A stretch of DNA of 6,976 nucleotides from an uncultured Collinsella sp. (GTDB taxonomy: Bacteria; Actinomycetota; Coriobacteriia; Coriobacteriales; Coriobacteriaceae): positions 1-6,976 of the forward strand of contig CALFDL010000037.1 in NCBI GenBank assembly GCA_937950415.1. The letters are read 5' to 3'. Below, one piece after another: positions 1-5,483 of the stretch. How positions within the stretch are numbered: the first letter of the stretch is position 1; every line of letters starts with the position of its first letter. Below the pieces are notes generated by a model. It saw only the letters and a program-made list of their open reading frames with translations, ran no database searches and had not been told where the DNA came from. The position numbers and the translations under genes are program-made.

Positions 1-1295
1 TTCGAACCTATGAGATGCATGAGCAGGCCGAGTACGGCATTGCCGCCCACTGGCTGTACAAGAAATCGGGCGGATCGTCTGCCTCCAAGACCAACGATGC
101 GCAGCGTCTGGACGATCAGATTAACTGGCTCAAGCACTCACTCGACTGGGCGGCGTCTGACGAGATCACCGATGCCAAGGAATACCTGCATTCGCTGAAG
201 GTCGACTTGTTTGACCAGGAGATTTTTGTCTTTACGCCCAAGGGCGAGGTCATGGCGCTTCGTGCCGGCTCTACACCGCTCGACTTTGCCTACGCCGTCC
301 ATACCGAGGTCGGCAACCACTGCGTCGGTGCCAAGATCAACGGTGCGGTGGCGCCGCTCACGCATGAAATCAAGACGGGTGACCGTGTCGAGATTCTGAC
401 TAACAAGAGCTCTAAGCCGTCGCGCGATTGGCTCAAGATCGTCAAGACACCTTCGGCCAAGTCAAAGATTCGCCGTTACTTCGCCGCCGCGACCAAAGAC
501 GATGACGCTGCCGCCGGTCGCGATATACTGGCTAAGGACCTGCGCAAGCGCGGGTATGGCATCTCTACGCCGCGATCCACGCGTGCGCTCAACGCCGTGG
601 CGGAGCAGTTTAACTACAAACAGCTCGAGGACCTGTTCGCAGCCGTTGGCGCGGGCAAAGTCGCCCCACGCGCCGTGGGCAACAAGGTCGAGCAAATCTT
701 GGACCCCAAGCCCGAGGAGCAGCTCACCAAGGCCGAGGCCATTGCCGAGGTCGTCAAGCAGCCTGCCCGCGGCTCCAACCGCAAGCCGCAAAAGCGTGGC
801 AAGAGCGCAAGTAACGGCATTATCGTCAAGGGCGAGAGCAACAGCGGCCTGCTGGTCCGTCTGGCGCATTGCTGCAATCCGGTGACGGGCGACGATATCG
901 TCGGCTTCATCACGCGCGGCCGAGGCGTCTCGGTGCATCGCGCCAACTGCCCCAACGTCAAGGGCCTCATGGAGCATCCCGAGCGCATGATTGACGTAGA
1001 GTGGGATGGTGCTGCCGATACGCTTTTCCAGGTCGAGATCGTGGTCGAGTGTCTGGATCGTATGGGCCTGCTCAAGGACGTCACCATCGCCATTGGCGAT
1101 GCAGGCGGCAACATCCTTTCCGCCGCCACCTCGACCAACCGCGAGGGTATTGCGACCTTGCGCTTTATGGTCGAGATTTCGGATGCGAGTGGCCTGGATC
1201 CGCTGCTGGCTTCTATCAGCAGCGTTGACTCGGTCTACGACGCGCGCCGCCTGATGCCCGGCGAGGGTGGAGCCCAGCTTAAGCGCCGCGTTTAG
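1..1295 (+). CDS. relA: RelA/SpoT-family (p)ppGpp synthetase/hydrolase, 3' part (5' end outside window)
   Basis: Bifunctional-type RSH enzyme that makes and/or degrades the alarmone (p)ppGpp in the cytoplasm. The frame is open from the first full codon at base 3 and starts inside the synthetase domain: RTYEMHEQAEYGIAAHW (from base 3) is the conserved end of that domain, so the hydrolase and most of the synthetase lie upstream. Next come a TGS domain (about 213-398, with VFTPKGEV and GSTPLDFAYAVHTEVG), a helical linker, the zinc-finger/conserved-cysteine domain (about 840-959; the Cys pair of AHCCNP is at 870-875, and RANCPNV follows), and a C-terminal ACT domain (about 1023-1256) starting near LFQVEIVVECLDRMGLLKD. 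The stop is TAG at 1293-1295. The regulatory half looks intact and of normal length. A methionine codon at 15 is internal, not the start. Whether the hydrolase is active cannot be judged here. Next gene: an MBL-fold hydrolase, a neighbour of relA also seen in Firmicutes. Confidence 0.95.
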   Translation, partial: RTYEMHEQAEYGIAAHWLYKKSGGSSASKTNDAQRLDDQINWLKHSLDWAASDEITDAKEYLHSLKVDLFDQEIFVFTPKGEVMALRAGSTPLDFAYAVHTEVGNHCVGAKINGAVAPLTHEIKTGDRVEILTNKSSKPSRDWLKIVKTPSAKSKIRRYFAAATKDDDAAAGRDILAKDLRKRGYGISTPRSTRALNAVAEQFNYKQLEDLFAAVGAGKVAPRAVGNKVEQILDPKPEEQLTKAEAIAEVVKQPARGSNRKPQKRGKSASNGIIVKGESNSGLLVRLAHCCNPVTGDDIVGFITRGRGVSVHRANCPNVKGLMEHPERMIDVEWDGAADTLFQVEIVVECLDRMGLLKDVTIAIGDAGGNILSAATSTNREGIATLRFMVEISDASGLDPLLASISSVDSVYDARRLMPGEGGAQLKRRV

Positions 1296-1328
1296 TCGCG
1301 ACGAACGTGCCGCATTATCGATATTCGC

Positions 1329-1334
1329 TACACT
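1329..1334 (+). promoter_or_regulatory. possible -10 element upstream of the MBL hydrolase gene
   Basis: TACACT lies 51 bases before the start codon and resembles a housekeeping -10 box. I see no convincing -35 hexamer at 16-18 bases upstream, so this is weak. If used, transcription would begin near 1341, inside the hairpin at 1332-1359, so initiation here and the full hairpin in RNA would be mutually exclusive. Confidence 0.25.
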
Positions 1335-1359
1335 CGAGGCATCGTTTGATGCCTCGAGT
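1332..1359 (+). terminator. perfect 12-bp hairpin between relA and the MBL hydrolase gene
   Basis: ACTCGAGGCATC (1332-1343) and its exact reverse complement (1348-1359) enclose a GTTT loop. The stem is strong, but only TTCTAT follows, not a U-run, so termination would be weak or factor-dependent. It ends 9 bases before the Shine-Dalgarno region of the next gene, so it could instead be an mRNA stabiliser or a processing site within a relA-hydrolase transcript. Confidence 0.5.
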
Positions 1360-1379
1360 TCTATAGAGAGGAGAGGGGC

Positions 1380-2063
1380 ATGAGTGCTGTGTCCTTGGAT
1401 TTAACTCCCAAGGGATCGATCGAGATCGAGACACTCGTAAACGGTCCTATTCAGACCAATAGCTATGCTGTTATTTCGGACAATGAGTGCGTGATTATCG
1501 ACCCTGCATGGGAAGGCGAGCGCTTGGTAGAGCATATTCGAGCCGAGCATCCCGGCGTACGCGTGCTTGGCGCCGTATGCACTCATGGCCATGCCGATCA
1601 TGTTGGTGGTGTTGCCGGCGTGCGAAGCACCGTTGGCGAGGGCTGCCAGTATGAGCTGTGCGCTAAGGATGTGGCGGTGCCGCATGCGAACATCGAGGAA
1701 CAACGAGCTATGTGGGGCATTGAGACGCCCGACCCCGGGGAACCGACGCGCCTGCTCGTCGAGGGCGATACAATCGAGGTGGGCGATATCTGCCTGCAGG
1801 TGATCGAGACACCAGGGCATACGCCGGGCGGGATCGTCTTGTTTGCTGCCACCGAGCAGGGAAGCATCGCCTTTGTTGGCGACACGCTGTTCCCGGGCAG
1901 CCACGGCCGCACCGATCTTGCCGGTGGCGACGAGGCGGCGATTCTGCGCTCGCTCTCCAAGCTTGCCCGGCTTCTCCCGCCCGATACCGTTTGTCTAACC
2001 GGCCATGGCGATTCGACCACCATGGCACGCGAGCTCATGCAGAACCCTTTCATGCGGATGTAG
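1380..2063 (+). CDS. MBL-fold metallo-hydrolase, glyoxalase II-like (YcbL type)
   Basis: Cytoplasmic binuclear-metal hydrolase of the metallo-beta-lactamase superfamily, 227 residues, the usual length for the single-domain glyoxalase II-like group. Metal-binding motifs are complete: THGHADH (His69, His71, Asp73, His74), TPGHTPG (His147), GDTLF (Asp168) and TGHGDST (His209). The GSHGRTDLAGGD stretch after the Asp motif is typical of YcbL/hydroxyacylglutathione-hydrolase-like proteins. It lacks the C-terminal substrate-binding domain of true glyoxalase II, so glutathione thioester specificity is not supported and the substrate is unknown. No signal peptide or membrane segment is visible. The ATG at 1380 is chosen because AGGAG (1369-1373) sits 6 bases upstream and the MBL core begins soon after. 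It lies 84 bases after relA on the same strand, with a hairpin between them. Confidence 0.9.
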   Translation: MSAVSLDLTPKGSIEIETLVNGPIQTNSYAVISDNECVIIDPAWEGERLVEHIRAEHPGVRVLGAVCTHGHADHVGGVAGVRSTVGEGCQYELCAKDVAVPHANIEEQRAMWGIETPDPGEPTRLLVEGDTIEVGDICLQVIETPGHTPGGIVLFAATEQGSIAFVGDTLFPGSHGRTDLAGGDEAAILRSLSKLARLLPPDTVCLTGHGDSTTMARELMQNPFMRM

Positions 2064-2208
2064 CTTTATAGTCAGTTTCTGAAGCACGAGAAGCGTCCAA
2101 ACGTCAAGCTATTTTCCCCAATGGGTCGATTCCGTAGGGCAAACGGTCAAAAAAAGTCTGTTTGGACGATATTCGTGAACAAACGAACGTTTATGCTCGG
2201 GTACACCG

Positions 2209-2217
2209 TGGTAAAAT
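2209..2217 (+). promoter_or_regulatory. extended -10 promoter for the aldolase gene
   Basis: TGG-TAAAAT (2209-2217) matches an extended -10 element (TGn plus a hexamer with one mismatch to TATAAT). The -35 region near 2189-2194 (GTTTAT) is poor, as is common with extended -10 promoters. Transcription would start near 2224, giving a leader of about 34 bases that includes the AGGAGG ribosome-binding site. This promoter lies inside an apparent upstream extension of the reading frame, which argues against that extension being coding. Confidence 0.5.
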
Positions 2218-2257
2218 CTCAGGCGTTATCGGAGCAACCTTACAGGAGGTTTCTTTT

Positions 2258-3124
2258 ATGCTCGTCAACGCAGCAGACATGCTCAAGAAGGCCGAGGCCG
2301 GCAAGTACGGTCTCGGTGCCTTCAACACCAACAACCTCGAGTGGACCCTGGCTATTCTCCAGGCCGCCGAGGAGGCCAAGTCTCCGCTGATCCTTCAGTG
2401 CACCGCTGGTGCAGCTAAGTGGATGGGCGGTTTCAAGGTCTGCGCCGACATGGTCAAGGCTGCCGTCGAGGCCACGGGCGTTACCGTTCCCGTCGCCCTT
2501 CACCTCGATCACGGTTCTTACGAGGACTGCTTCAAGTGCATCGAGGCCGGCTTTACGTCCATCATGTATGACGGTTCTCATGAGGAGACCTTCCAGCTTA
2601 ACCTCGACCGCACCAAGGAGCTCGTTGAGCTTGCCCACTCCAAGGGCATGTCCATCGAGGCCGAGGTCGGCGGCATCGGCGGCACCGAGGACGGCGTGAC
2701 CTCCAACGGCGAGCTCGCTGACCCCGCTGAGTGCAAGCAGATCGCTGACCTGGGCGTCGACTTCCTCGCCTGCGGCATCGGCAACATCCACGGCGTGTAT
2801 CCCGCCGACTGGGCCGGCCTTTCCTTCGAGCGTCTGAGCGAGATCAAGGCTCAGACCGGCGACCTGCCCCTCGTTCTGCACGGTGGTACCGGCATCCCCG
2901 AGGATCAGATCAAGAAGGCCATCTCCCTGGGTATCTCCAAGATCAACGTCAACACCGACCTGCAGCTCGTCTTCGCCAAGGGCGTTCGCGAGTACATCGA
3001 GGCTGGCAAGGATCAGCAGGGCAAGGGCTTTGACCCCCGCAAGCTCCTCAAGCCTGGTCGCGACAACATCGTTGCCCGCACCAAGGAGCTCATGGAGGAG
3101 TTTGGCTCCGTCAACAAGGCGTAA
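2258..3124 (+). CDS. fba: class II fructose-1,6-bisphosphate aldolase
   Basis: Zn-dependent glycolytic/gluconeogenic aldolase interconverting fructose-1,6-bisphosphate with dihydroxyacetone phosphate and glyceraldehyde-3-phosphate. The 288 residues cover the whole family. LHLDHGS carries the catalytic Asp84 and zinc ligand His85; IEAEVGGIGG (from Ile133) holds the acidic metal-loop residues; GNIHG gives His178 and VLHGGTG gives His208, the other zinc ligands. SKINVNTD (227-234) forms the phosphate-binding site, and the C-terminus KGFDPRKLLKPG is standard. The GNIHGVYP form resembles Lactobacillales-type class II enzymes. The start at 2258 is set by AGGAGG (2244-2249), 8 bases upstream, and by the usual MLVNAADML N-terminus. 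An in-frame ATG at 2162 would add 32 unrelated residues and precedes the promoter. Strong preference for C-ending codons suggests high expression. Monocistronic by its signals. Tagatose-bisphosphate aldolase is a less likely alternative. Confidence 0.96.
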   Translation: MLVNAADMLKKAEAGKYGLGAFNTNNLEWTLAILQAAEEAKSPLILQCTAGAAKWMGGFKVCADMVKAAVEATGVTVPVALHLDHGSYEDCFKCIEAGFTSIMYDGSHEETFQLNLDRTKELVELAHSKGMSIEAEVGGIGGTEDGVTSNGELADPAECKQIADLGVDFLACGIGNIHGVYPADWAGLSFERLSEIKAQTGDLPLVLHGGTGIPEDQIKKAISLGISKINVNTDLQLVFAKGVREYIEAGKDQQGKGFDPRKLLKPGRDNIVARTKELMEEFGSVNKA

Positions 3125-3144
3125 GCGTCGCTAAACTTCCCGCC

Positions 3145-3236
3145 GGAAGCCCCGTCCCCCTACGCTGTTTCCTTTGCGCTCACCTGGCTTCGCCAGAAGT
3201 CGCGCCAAGGAAACAGTTCCGGGGGACGGGGCTTCC
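3145..3236 (+). repeat. large nested palindrome after fba (possible terminator / REP-like element)
   Basis: Outer arms 3145-3160 and 3221-3236 are perfect 16-bp complements (GGAAGCCCCGTCCCCC against its reverse complement). After a 4x4 internal loop, inner arms 3165-3174 and 3207-3216 pair over 10 bp (CTGTTTCCTT). The tip has CTGGC (3184-3188) pairing with GCCAG (3192-3196) across TTC. The whole 92-base unit folds into one long hairpin. TTCGTTT follows, so it could also terminate fba transcription. The size and layered symmetry are more like an interspersed palindromic repeat than a simple terminator. Confidence 0.8.
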
Positions 3237-3369
3237 TTCGTTTAACGCCGCAGGGTTACGAGTCTGAATTAAGGTGGCTACTGGCTTCGCTAGAAGTCGC
3301 GCGACGGAATCAACTCCGGGGAAACGGGGCCTCCTTCGTTAACTCGCTACAGGGTTACTGGGCTGAATT
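3184..3369 (+). repeat. two imperfect direct copies of a ~88-base unit
   Basis: Copy 1 (3184-3270) and copy 2 (3281-3369) align almost end to end with scattered substitutions and short indels. Shared blocks include CTGGCTTCGC, AGAAGTCGCGC, CTCCTTCGTT/TTCCTTCGTT, CAGGGTTAC and CTGAATT. Copy 1 is the right half of the large palindrome plus its 3' flank. Copy 2 has no matching left arm beside it and is more diverged, so it looks like an older or degenerate copy. Bases 3125-3476 hold no gene that I can support. Confidence 0.75.
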
Positions 3370-3412
3370 CATTTTTTCTAGGTACCGTTTATCGGTGTTG
3401 AGGGTTCCTTTA

Positions 3413-3442
3413 TTGGGGCTTTCTTTTTTATCTCGCTACAAT
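3413..3442 (+). promoter_or_regulatory. promoter of the transglutaminase-like gene
   Basis: TTGGGG (3413-3418), an 18-base spacer and TACAAT (3437-3442) form a plausible sigma-70-type promoter. Transcription would begin near 3449. The -10 box overlaps an in-frame ATG at 3441, so that codon cannot be in the transcript and translation must begin further downstream, at 3477. Confidence 0.6.
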
Positions 3443-3476
3443 GGGCTTCGAGAGTTCTAATGACTTGGAGTTTGGT

Positions 3477-4910
3477 ATGGCTGTTATTAATGTGCTGCCT
3501 TCGGATGGGAAGGTTATTGACGAGGGTCCCGTTGGTTGCTCTGTTGATGTTTGCTGTGATGACTTTCGCCATCTCGATATTGGACTGCCGCCCGAGATTC
3601 TTCGTCTCAAGGATGCCGGATATTTGACGCAGGCTGTTGCGGCTTGTGATCGCCTTTTGGGGCAGAATCCTGAGCCTTCGCTGGCGGCTTGCGTTCGTGC
3701 CGAGCGGTATCGCATGATCGAGACGCCGCTTCATTTTTCGGTGTCGCGTGATCGAGCCATTGCGATGATTCGCGAGGAGTGGCCTGAGTTTACCGAAGAG
3801 CAGTTTGATGACCTGATTAATCGTAAACGTATTGACTGGCGCTTTATCGATGGTGAACTGTTCGTTCTCGACAACTTCCTCGATTCGCTTCGCGTATATC
3901 CCAAAGAGGTTCCCGGCATGCGGCCCGATCCTACGGACGGAATTGCACTGCGCAACGAGATGCTCAAGGAGATGGAGTCGCAAAATGGATTGGCTCGCGT
4001 CATTACGCTTAAAGCGTCCGTGTCTGTCCCCGGCGCTCTGGAGGGGGAGACCGTTTGCGCTTGGCTTCCCGTCGCGGCTGCCTGCCGTCAGCAGTTTCGG
4101 GTCGAGATTCTCGACATGACGCCGGAGGGTGCTGTTGCTCCCGCGAATGCTTCGGCGCGTACCGTCTCGTGGTCTTCTTCGAGCGAGCGCTCATTCTCGG
4201 TGACTTATCGTTATCACATCGATGCTGCTTATTGTGATGTCTACGGTGGCACACTTCCGGTTCATCCGCGTATGGACGCGCCTCTGCCCGAGGATATTTC
4301 CGAGGACCGTCCGCACATTGCATTTACGCCGTATCTGCAGCAGCTGACGGCCGGTGTTGTTGACGGACTCGAGGATCCGCTCGATCGCGCCCGTGCTATC
4401 TATGATTACCTGACGCAGTATATCGACTATCGCTATCAGCCGCCGTACTTGCTTTTGGGATCTATTGCCGATGACTGCGCGCATTCGCTCCGCGGCGATT
4501 GCGGCGTTATGGCGCTCACGTTTATCACCATGTGCCGTATCGCGGGCGTGCCTGCCCGTTGGCAGAGCGGCCTGTACGTTGCGCCCGATTCGGTGGGGTC
4601 GCACGACTGGGCAGAGTTCTATACGCCGCAGACCGGTTGGCTCAACGCCGACGTGTCATTTGGATCTTCTGCTCGCAGGATGGGGGAGGAGTGGCGCCGC
4701 CGTCACTACTTTGGCAATCTCGACCCATGGCGTATGGTGGCCAGCAATCGATTCCAGGCAGAGTTTGAGCCCTCTTTCGACGGCATGCGCGAGGACCCTT
4801 ACGATAACCAGATGGGTGAGGCTTCGGTCGACGGTCGCGGATGCCGTCAGCGCGAGATGCTACGCACGGTCGAACTCATCGAAATGCTCGAAGTTCCATT
4901 TTCGGACTAA
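3477..4910 (+). CDS. transglutaminase-like domain protein (putative cysteine protease fold)
   Basis: A 477-residue protein whose C-terminal third holds a transglutaminase-like/papain-fold core. RGDCGVMALTF gives the candidate nucleophile Cys342, SHDWAEFY gives His376 and LNADVSFG gives Asp392, with spacing normal for bacterial members. GVPARWQSG after the Cys helix is also typical. Residues 1 to about 170 have no domain I recognise; about 180-280 look beta-rich, as in proteins with an Ig-like region before the core. There is no signal peptide or membrane helix, so it is probably cytoplasmic. Substrate and reaction (peptidase, amidase or cross-linking) are unknown. The start at 3477 is chosen because the -10 box overlaps the upstream ATG at 3441 and TTGGAG (3465-3470) sits 6 bases before 3477. 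The first ~100 codons are rich in T-ending codons, unlike fba and the ribosomal genes. The tRNA-Leu promoter begins at its 3' end. Confidence 0.85.
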   Translation: MAVINVLPSDGKVIDEGPVGCSVDVCCDDFRHLDIGLPPEILRLKDAGYLTQAVAACDRLLGQNPEPSLAACVRAERYRMIETPLHFSVSRDRAIAMIREEWPEFTEEQFDDLINRKRIDWRFIDGELFVLDNFLDSLRVYPKEVPGMRPDPTDGIALRNEMLKEMESQNGLARVITLKASVSVPGALEGETVCAWLPVAAACRQQFRVEILDMTPEGAVAPANASARTVSWSSSSERSFSVTYRYHIDAAYCDVYGGTLPVHPRMDAPLPEDISEDRPHIAFTPYLQQLTAGVVDGLEDPLDRARAIYDYLTQYIDYRYQPPYLLLGSIADDCAHSLRGDCGVMALTFITMCRIAGVPARWQSGLYVAPDSVGSHDWAEFYTPQTGWLNADVSFGSSARRMGEEWRRRHYFGNLDPWRMVASNRFQAEFEPSFDGMREDPYDNQMGEASVDGRGCRQREMLRTVELIEMLEVPFSD

Positions 4911-4924
4911 TCGGTAGAAAGCTG

Positions 4925-4933
4925 TGATAAACT
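4925..4933 (+). promoter_or_regulatory. extended -10 promoter for tRNA-Leu
   Basis: TGA-TAAACT (4925-4933) is an extended -10 element 16 bases before the mature tRNA. The -35 region would fall on the stop codon of the preceding gene (about 4904-4910) and is not a good match. Transcription would start near 4940, giving a short 5' leader for RNase P removal. Confidence 0.5.
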
Positions 4934-4949
4934 AACTCACGCATTACGT

Positions 4950-5036
4950 GCCCGAGTGGCGGAATTGGCAGACGCAGTGGACTCAAAATCCACCGTTGGC
5001 AACAACGTGCGAGTTCGAGTCTCGCCTCGGGCACCA
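4950..5036 (+). tRNA. tRNA-Leu (anticodon CAA)
   Basis: An 87-base class II tRNA reading the UUG leucine codon. The acceptor stem pairs GCCCGAG (4950-4956) with CTCGGGC (5026-5032), followed by discriminator A and an encoded CCA (5034-5036). The anticodon stem is GTGGA/TCCAC around the loop CTCAAAA (4982-4988), with anticodon CAA at 4984-4986. The long variable arm is CGTTG-GCAA-CAACG (4994-5007). The T arm is GCGAG-TTCGAGT-CTCGC (5009-5025). The long variable arm and A73 support leucine identity. A terminator follows 20 bases downstream, so it appears to be transcribed alone. Confidence 0.97.
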
Positions 5037-5055
5037 TACATGCAAGTGGGCGTTC

Positions 5056-5078
5056 AAGGGGGTCAAGGCCCCCTTTTT
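5056..5078 (+). terminator. intrinsic terminator of tRNA-Leu
   Basis: AAGGGGG (5056-5062) pairs with CCCCCTT (5069-5075) around TCAAGG. The T-run (5074-5078) overlaps the stem base. This is a classical Rho-independent terminator. Confidence 0.85.
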
Positions 5079-5114
5079 CGTGCCGAACTCGCGTGAGCGC
5101 GCGGAGCGTTAAGT

Positions 5115-5189
5115 AAACAGGCCTGTGGCCTGTTTGTAGCGGAGCGTGGTGAGGGCGCCATGCGCCCGAAGCCCGGGGCTTCGCGAAGC
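5115..5189 (+). repeat. cluster of short palindromes between the tRNA-Leu 3' copies
   Basis: In order: AAACAGGCC-TGT-GGCCTGTTT (5115-5135, 9-bp arms); GGGCGC-CAT-GCGCCC (5153-5167); GAAGCCC-G-GGGCTTC (5168-5182); and the overlapping perfect palindrome GCTTCGCGAAGC (5178-5189). A 9-base direct repeat GCGGAGCGT (5101-5109 and 5139-5147) flanks the first hairpin. No coding capacity is supported. Confidence 0.75.
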
Positions 5190-5239
5190 GAAGGCCCTTC
5201 GAGTCTCGCCTCGGGCACCATACATGCAAGTGAGCGTTC

Positions 5240-5262
5240 AAGGGGGTTGCGGCCCCCTTTTT
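5240..5262 (+). terminator. second copy of the tRNA-Leu terminator
   Basis: AAGGGGG (5240-5246) pairs with CCCCCTT (5253-5259) around TTGCGG, followed by a T-run ending at 5262. The stem is identical to the first terminator, and only loop bases differ. It would stop any read-through before the infC promoter. Confidence 0.8.
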
Positions 5263-5292
5263 CGTGTACGTAATGTGATAACGCGCTGTACG

Positions 5293-5301
5293 TGTTATTA
5301 T
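5293..5301 (+). promoter_or_regulatory. extended -10 promoter of the infC operon
   Basis: TGT-TATTAT (5293-5301) is a good extended -10 box. The -35 region at 5273-5278 (ATGTGA) is weak. Transcription would start near 5308, right at the first leader hairpin. Confidence 0.55.
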
Positions 5302-5307
5302 TCGCAA

Positions 5308-5465
5308 GGCGTTGTTCCCGCAATGCCCTAAAGAGGAACCCGAGGGTTCCCACCTTTTGGCGCCAATGAGCAGCTGACTGGTCATACAACTTAGATTCCC
5401 TTCCTCAAATCGAGGAACTCTATGTGTACGACCTGGTTGCTGAGAAGCGCCGGGTTATTTTTTTA
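5308..5465 (+). promoter_or_regulatory. infC leader: L20-type transcription attenuator
   Basis: A structured untranslated leader before infC. Visible elements are: a hairpin GGCGTTG/CAATGCC (5308-5314 with 5321-5327, one G-U pair); GGAACC-CGAG-GGTTCC (5335-5350) followed by CACCTTTTGGCGCC; TTCCTC/GAGGAA (5401-5417); and a terminator at 5431-5465. In Bacillus the infC-rpmI-rplT operon is controlled by ribosomal protein L20 binding such a leader and favouring termination. The position, length and terminal terminator fit that model. A competing pairing, GGCGC (5359-5363) with GCGCC (5447-5451), extendable by G-U pairs, would disrupt the terminator and is a candidate antiterminator. L20 binding itself is inferred from gene context, not proven by sequence. 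Confidence 0.7.
5431..5465 (+). terminator. intrinsic terminator at the end of the infC leader
   Basis: ACCTGGT (5431-5437) pairs with GCCGGGT (5449-5455) with two G-U pairs; after a single bulged T (5438), GCT (5439-5441) pairs with AGC (5446-5448) around a GAGA loop. TATTTTTTTA follows. It ends only 6 bases before the infC Shine-Dalgarno sequence, so it must be bypassed for the operon to be expressed. Confidence 0.85.
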
Positions 5466-5483
5466 TGAATGGAGGTAGGGAAA

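Larger units (their letters stand above)
5014..5266 (+). repeat. direct repeat of the tRNA-Leu 3' end plus terminator (69 bp, offset 184)
   Basis: Bases 5014-5082 (T-loop to CCA end of tRNA-Leu, then the terminator) recur at 5198-5266 with 4 differences in 69 positions: one in the tail (GTGGGCG/GTGAGCG) and three in the terminator loop. The second copy has only the last 23 bases of the tRNA (5198-5220), including CCA, with no tRNA body before it, so it is a tRNA fragment and not a gene. The 115 bases between the copies (5083-5197) are packed with palindromes. Confidence 0.9.

Noticed and set aside
462..977. Long minus-strand open frame inside relA
   Set aside because: It mirrors the codon structure of relA and has no recognisable domain or start signals.
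2181..2192. SOS/LexA-like box (AAACGAACGTTT)
   Set aside because: It does not match the Gram-positive LexA consensus (inverted GAAC/GTTC arms with a 4-base spacer), and the gene is glycolytic.
2162..2257. N-terminal extension of the aldolase from an in-frame ATG at 2162
   Set aside because: It has no ribosome-binding site, contains the extended -10 promoter, and the added residues do not belong to the aldolase family; AGGAGG before 2258 marks the real start.
2240..2881. Long minus-strand open frame inside fba
   Set aside because: It is a shadow of the strongly biased aldolase codons; the translation is low-complexity and matches no family I know.
3184..3369. CRISPR array
   Set aside because: There are only two imperfect copies of a long unit, adjacent to each other, without short identical repeats or unique spacers.
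5198..5220. A second tRNA gene
   Set aside because: Only the T-loop to CCA part is present; no anticodon arm, D arm or 5' acceptor strand lies upstream.
4876..5385. Minus-strand open frame covering tRNA-Leu and its repeated 3' end
   Set aside because: It translates the antisense of a tRNA and palindromic repeats; such ARLELARxCQRWILSPLRLPIPP-like strings are a known artefact of antisense tRNA translation.
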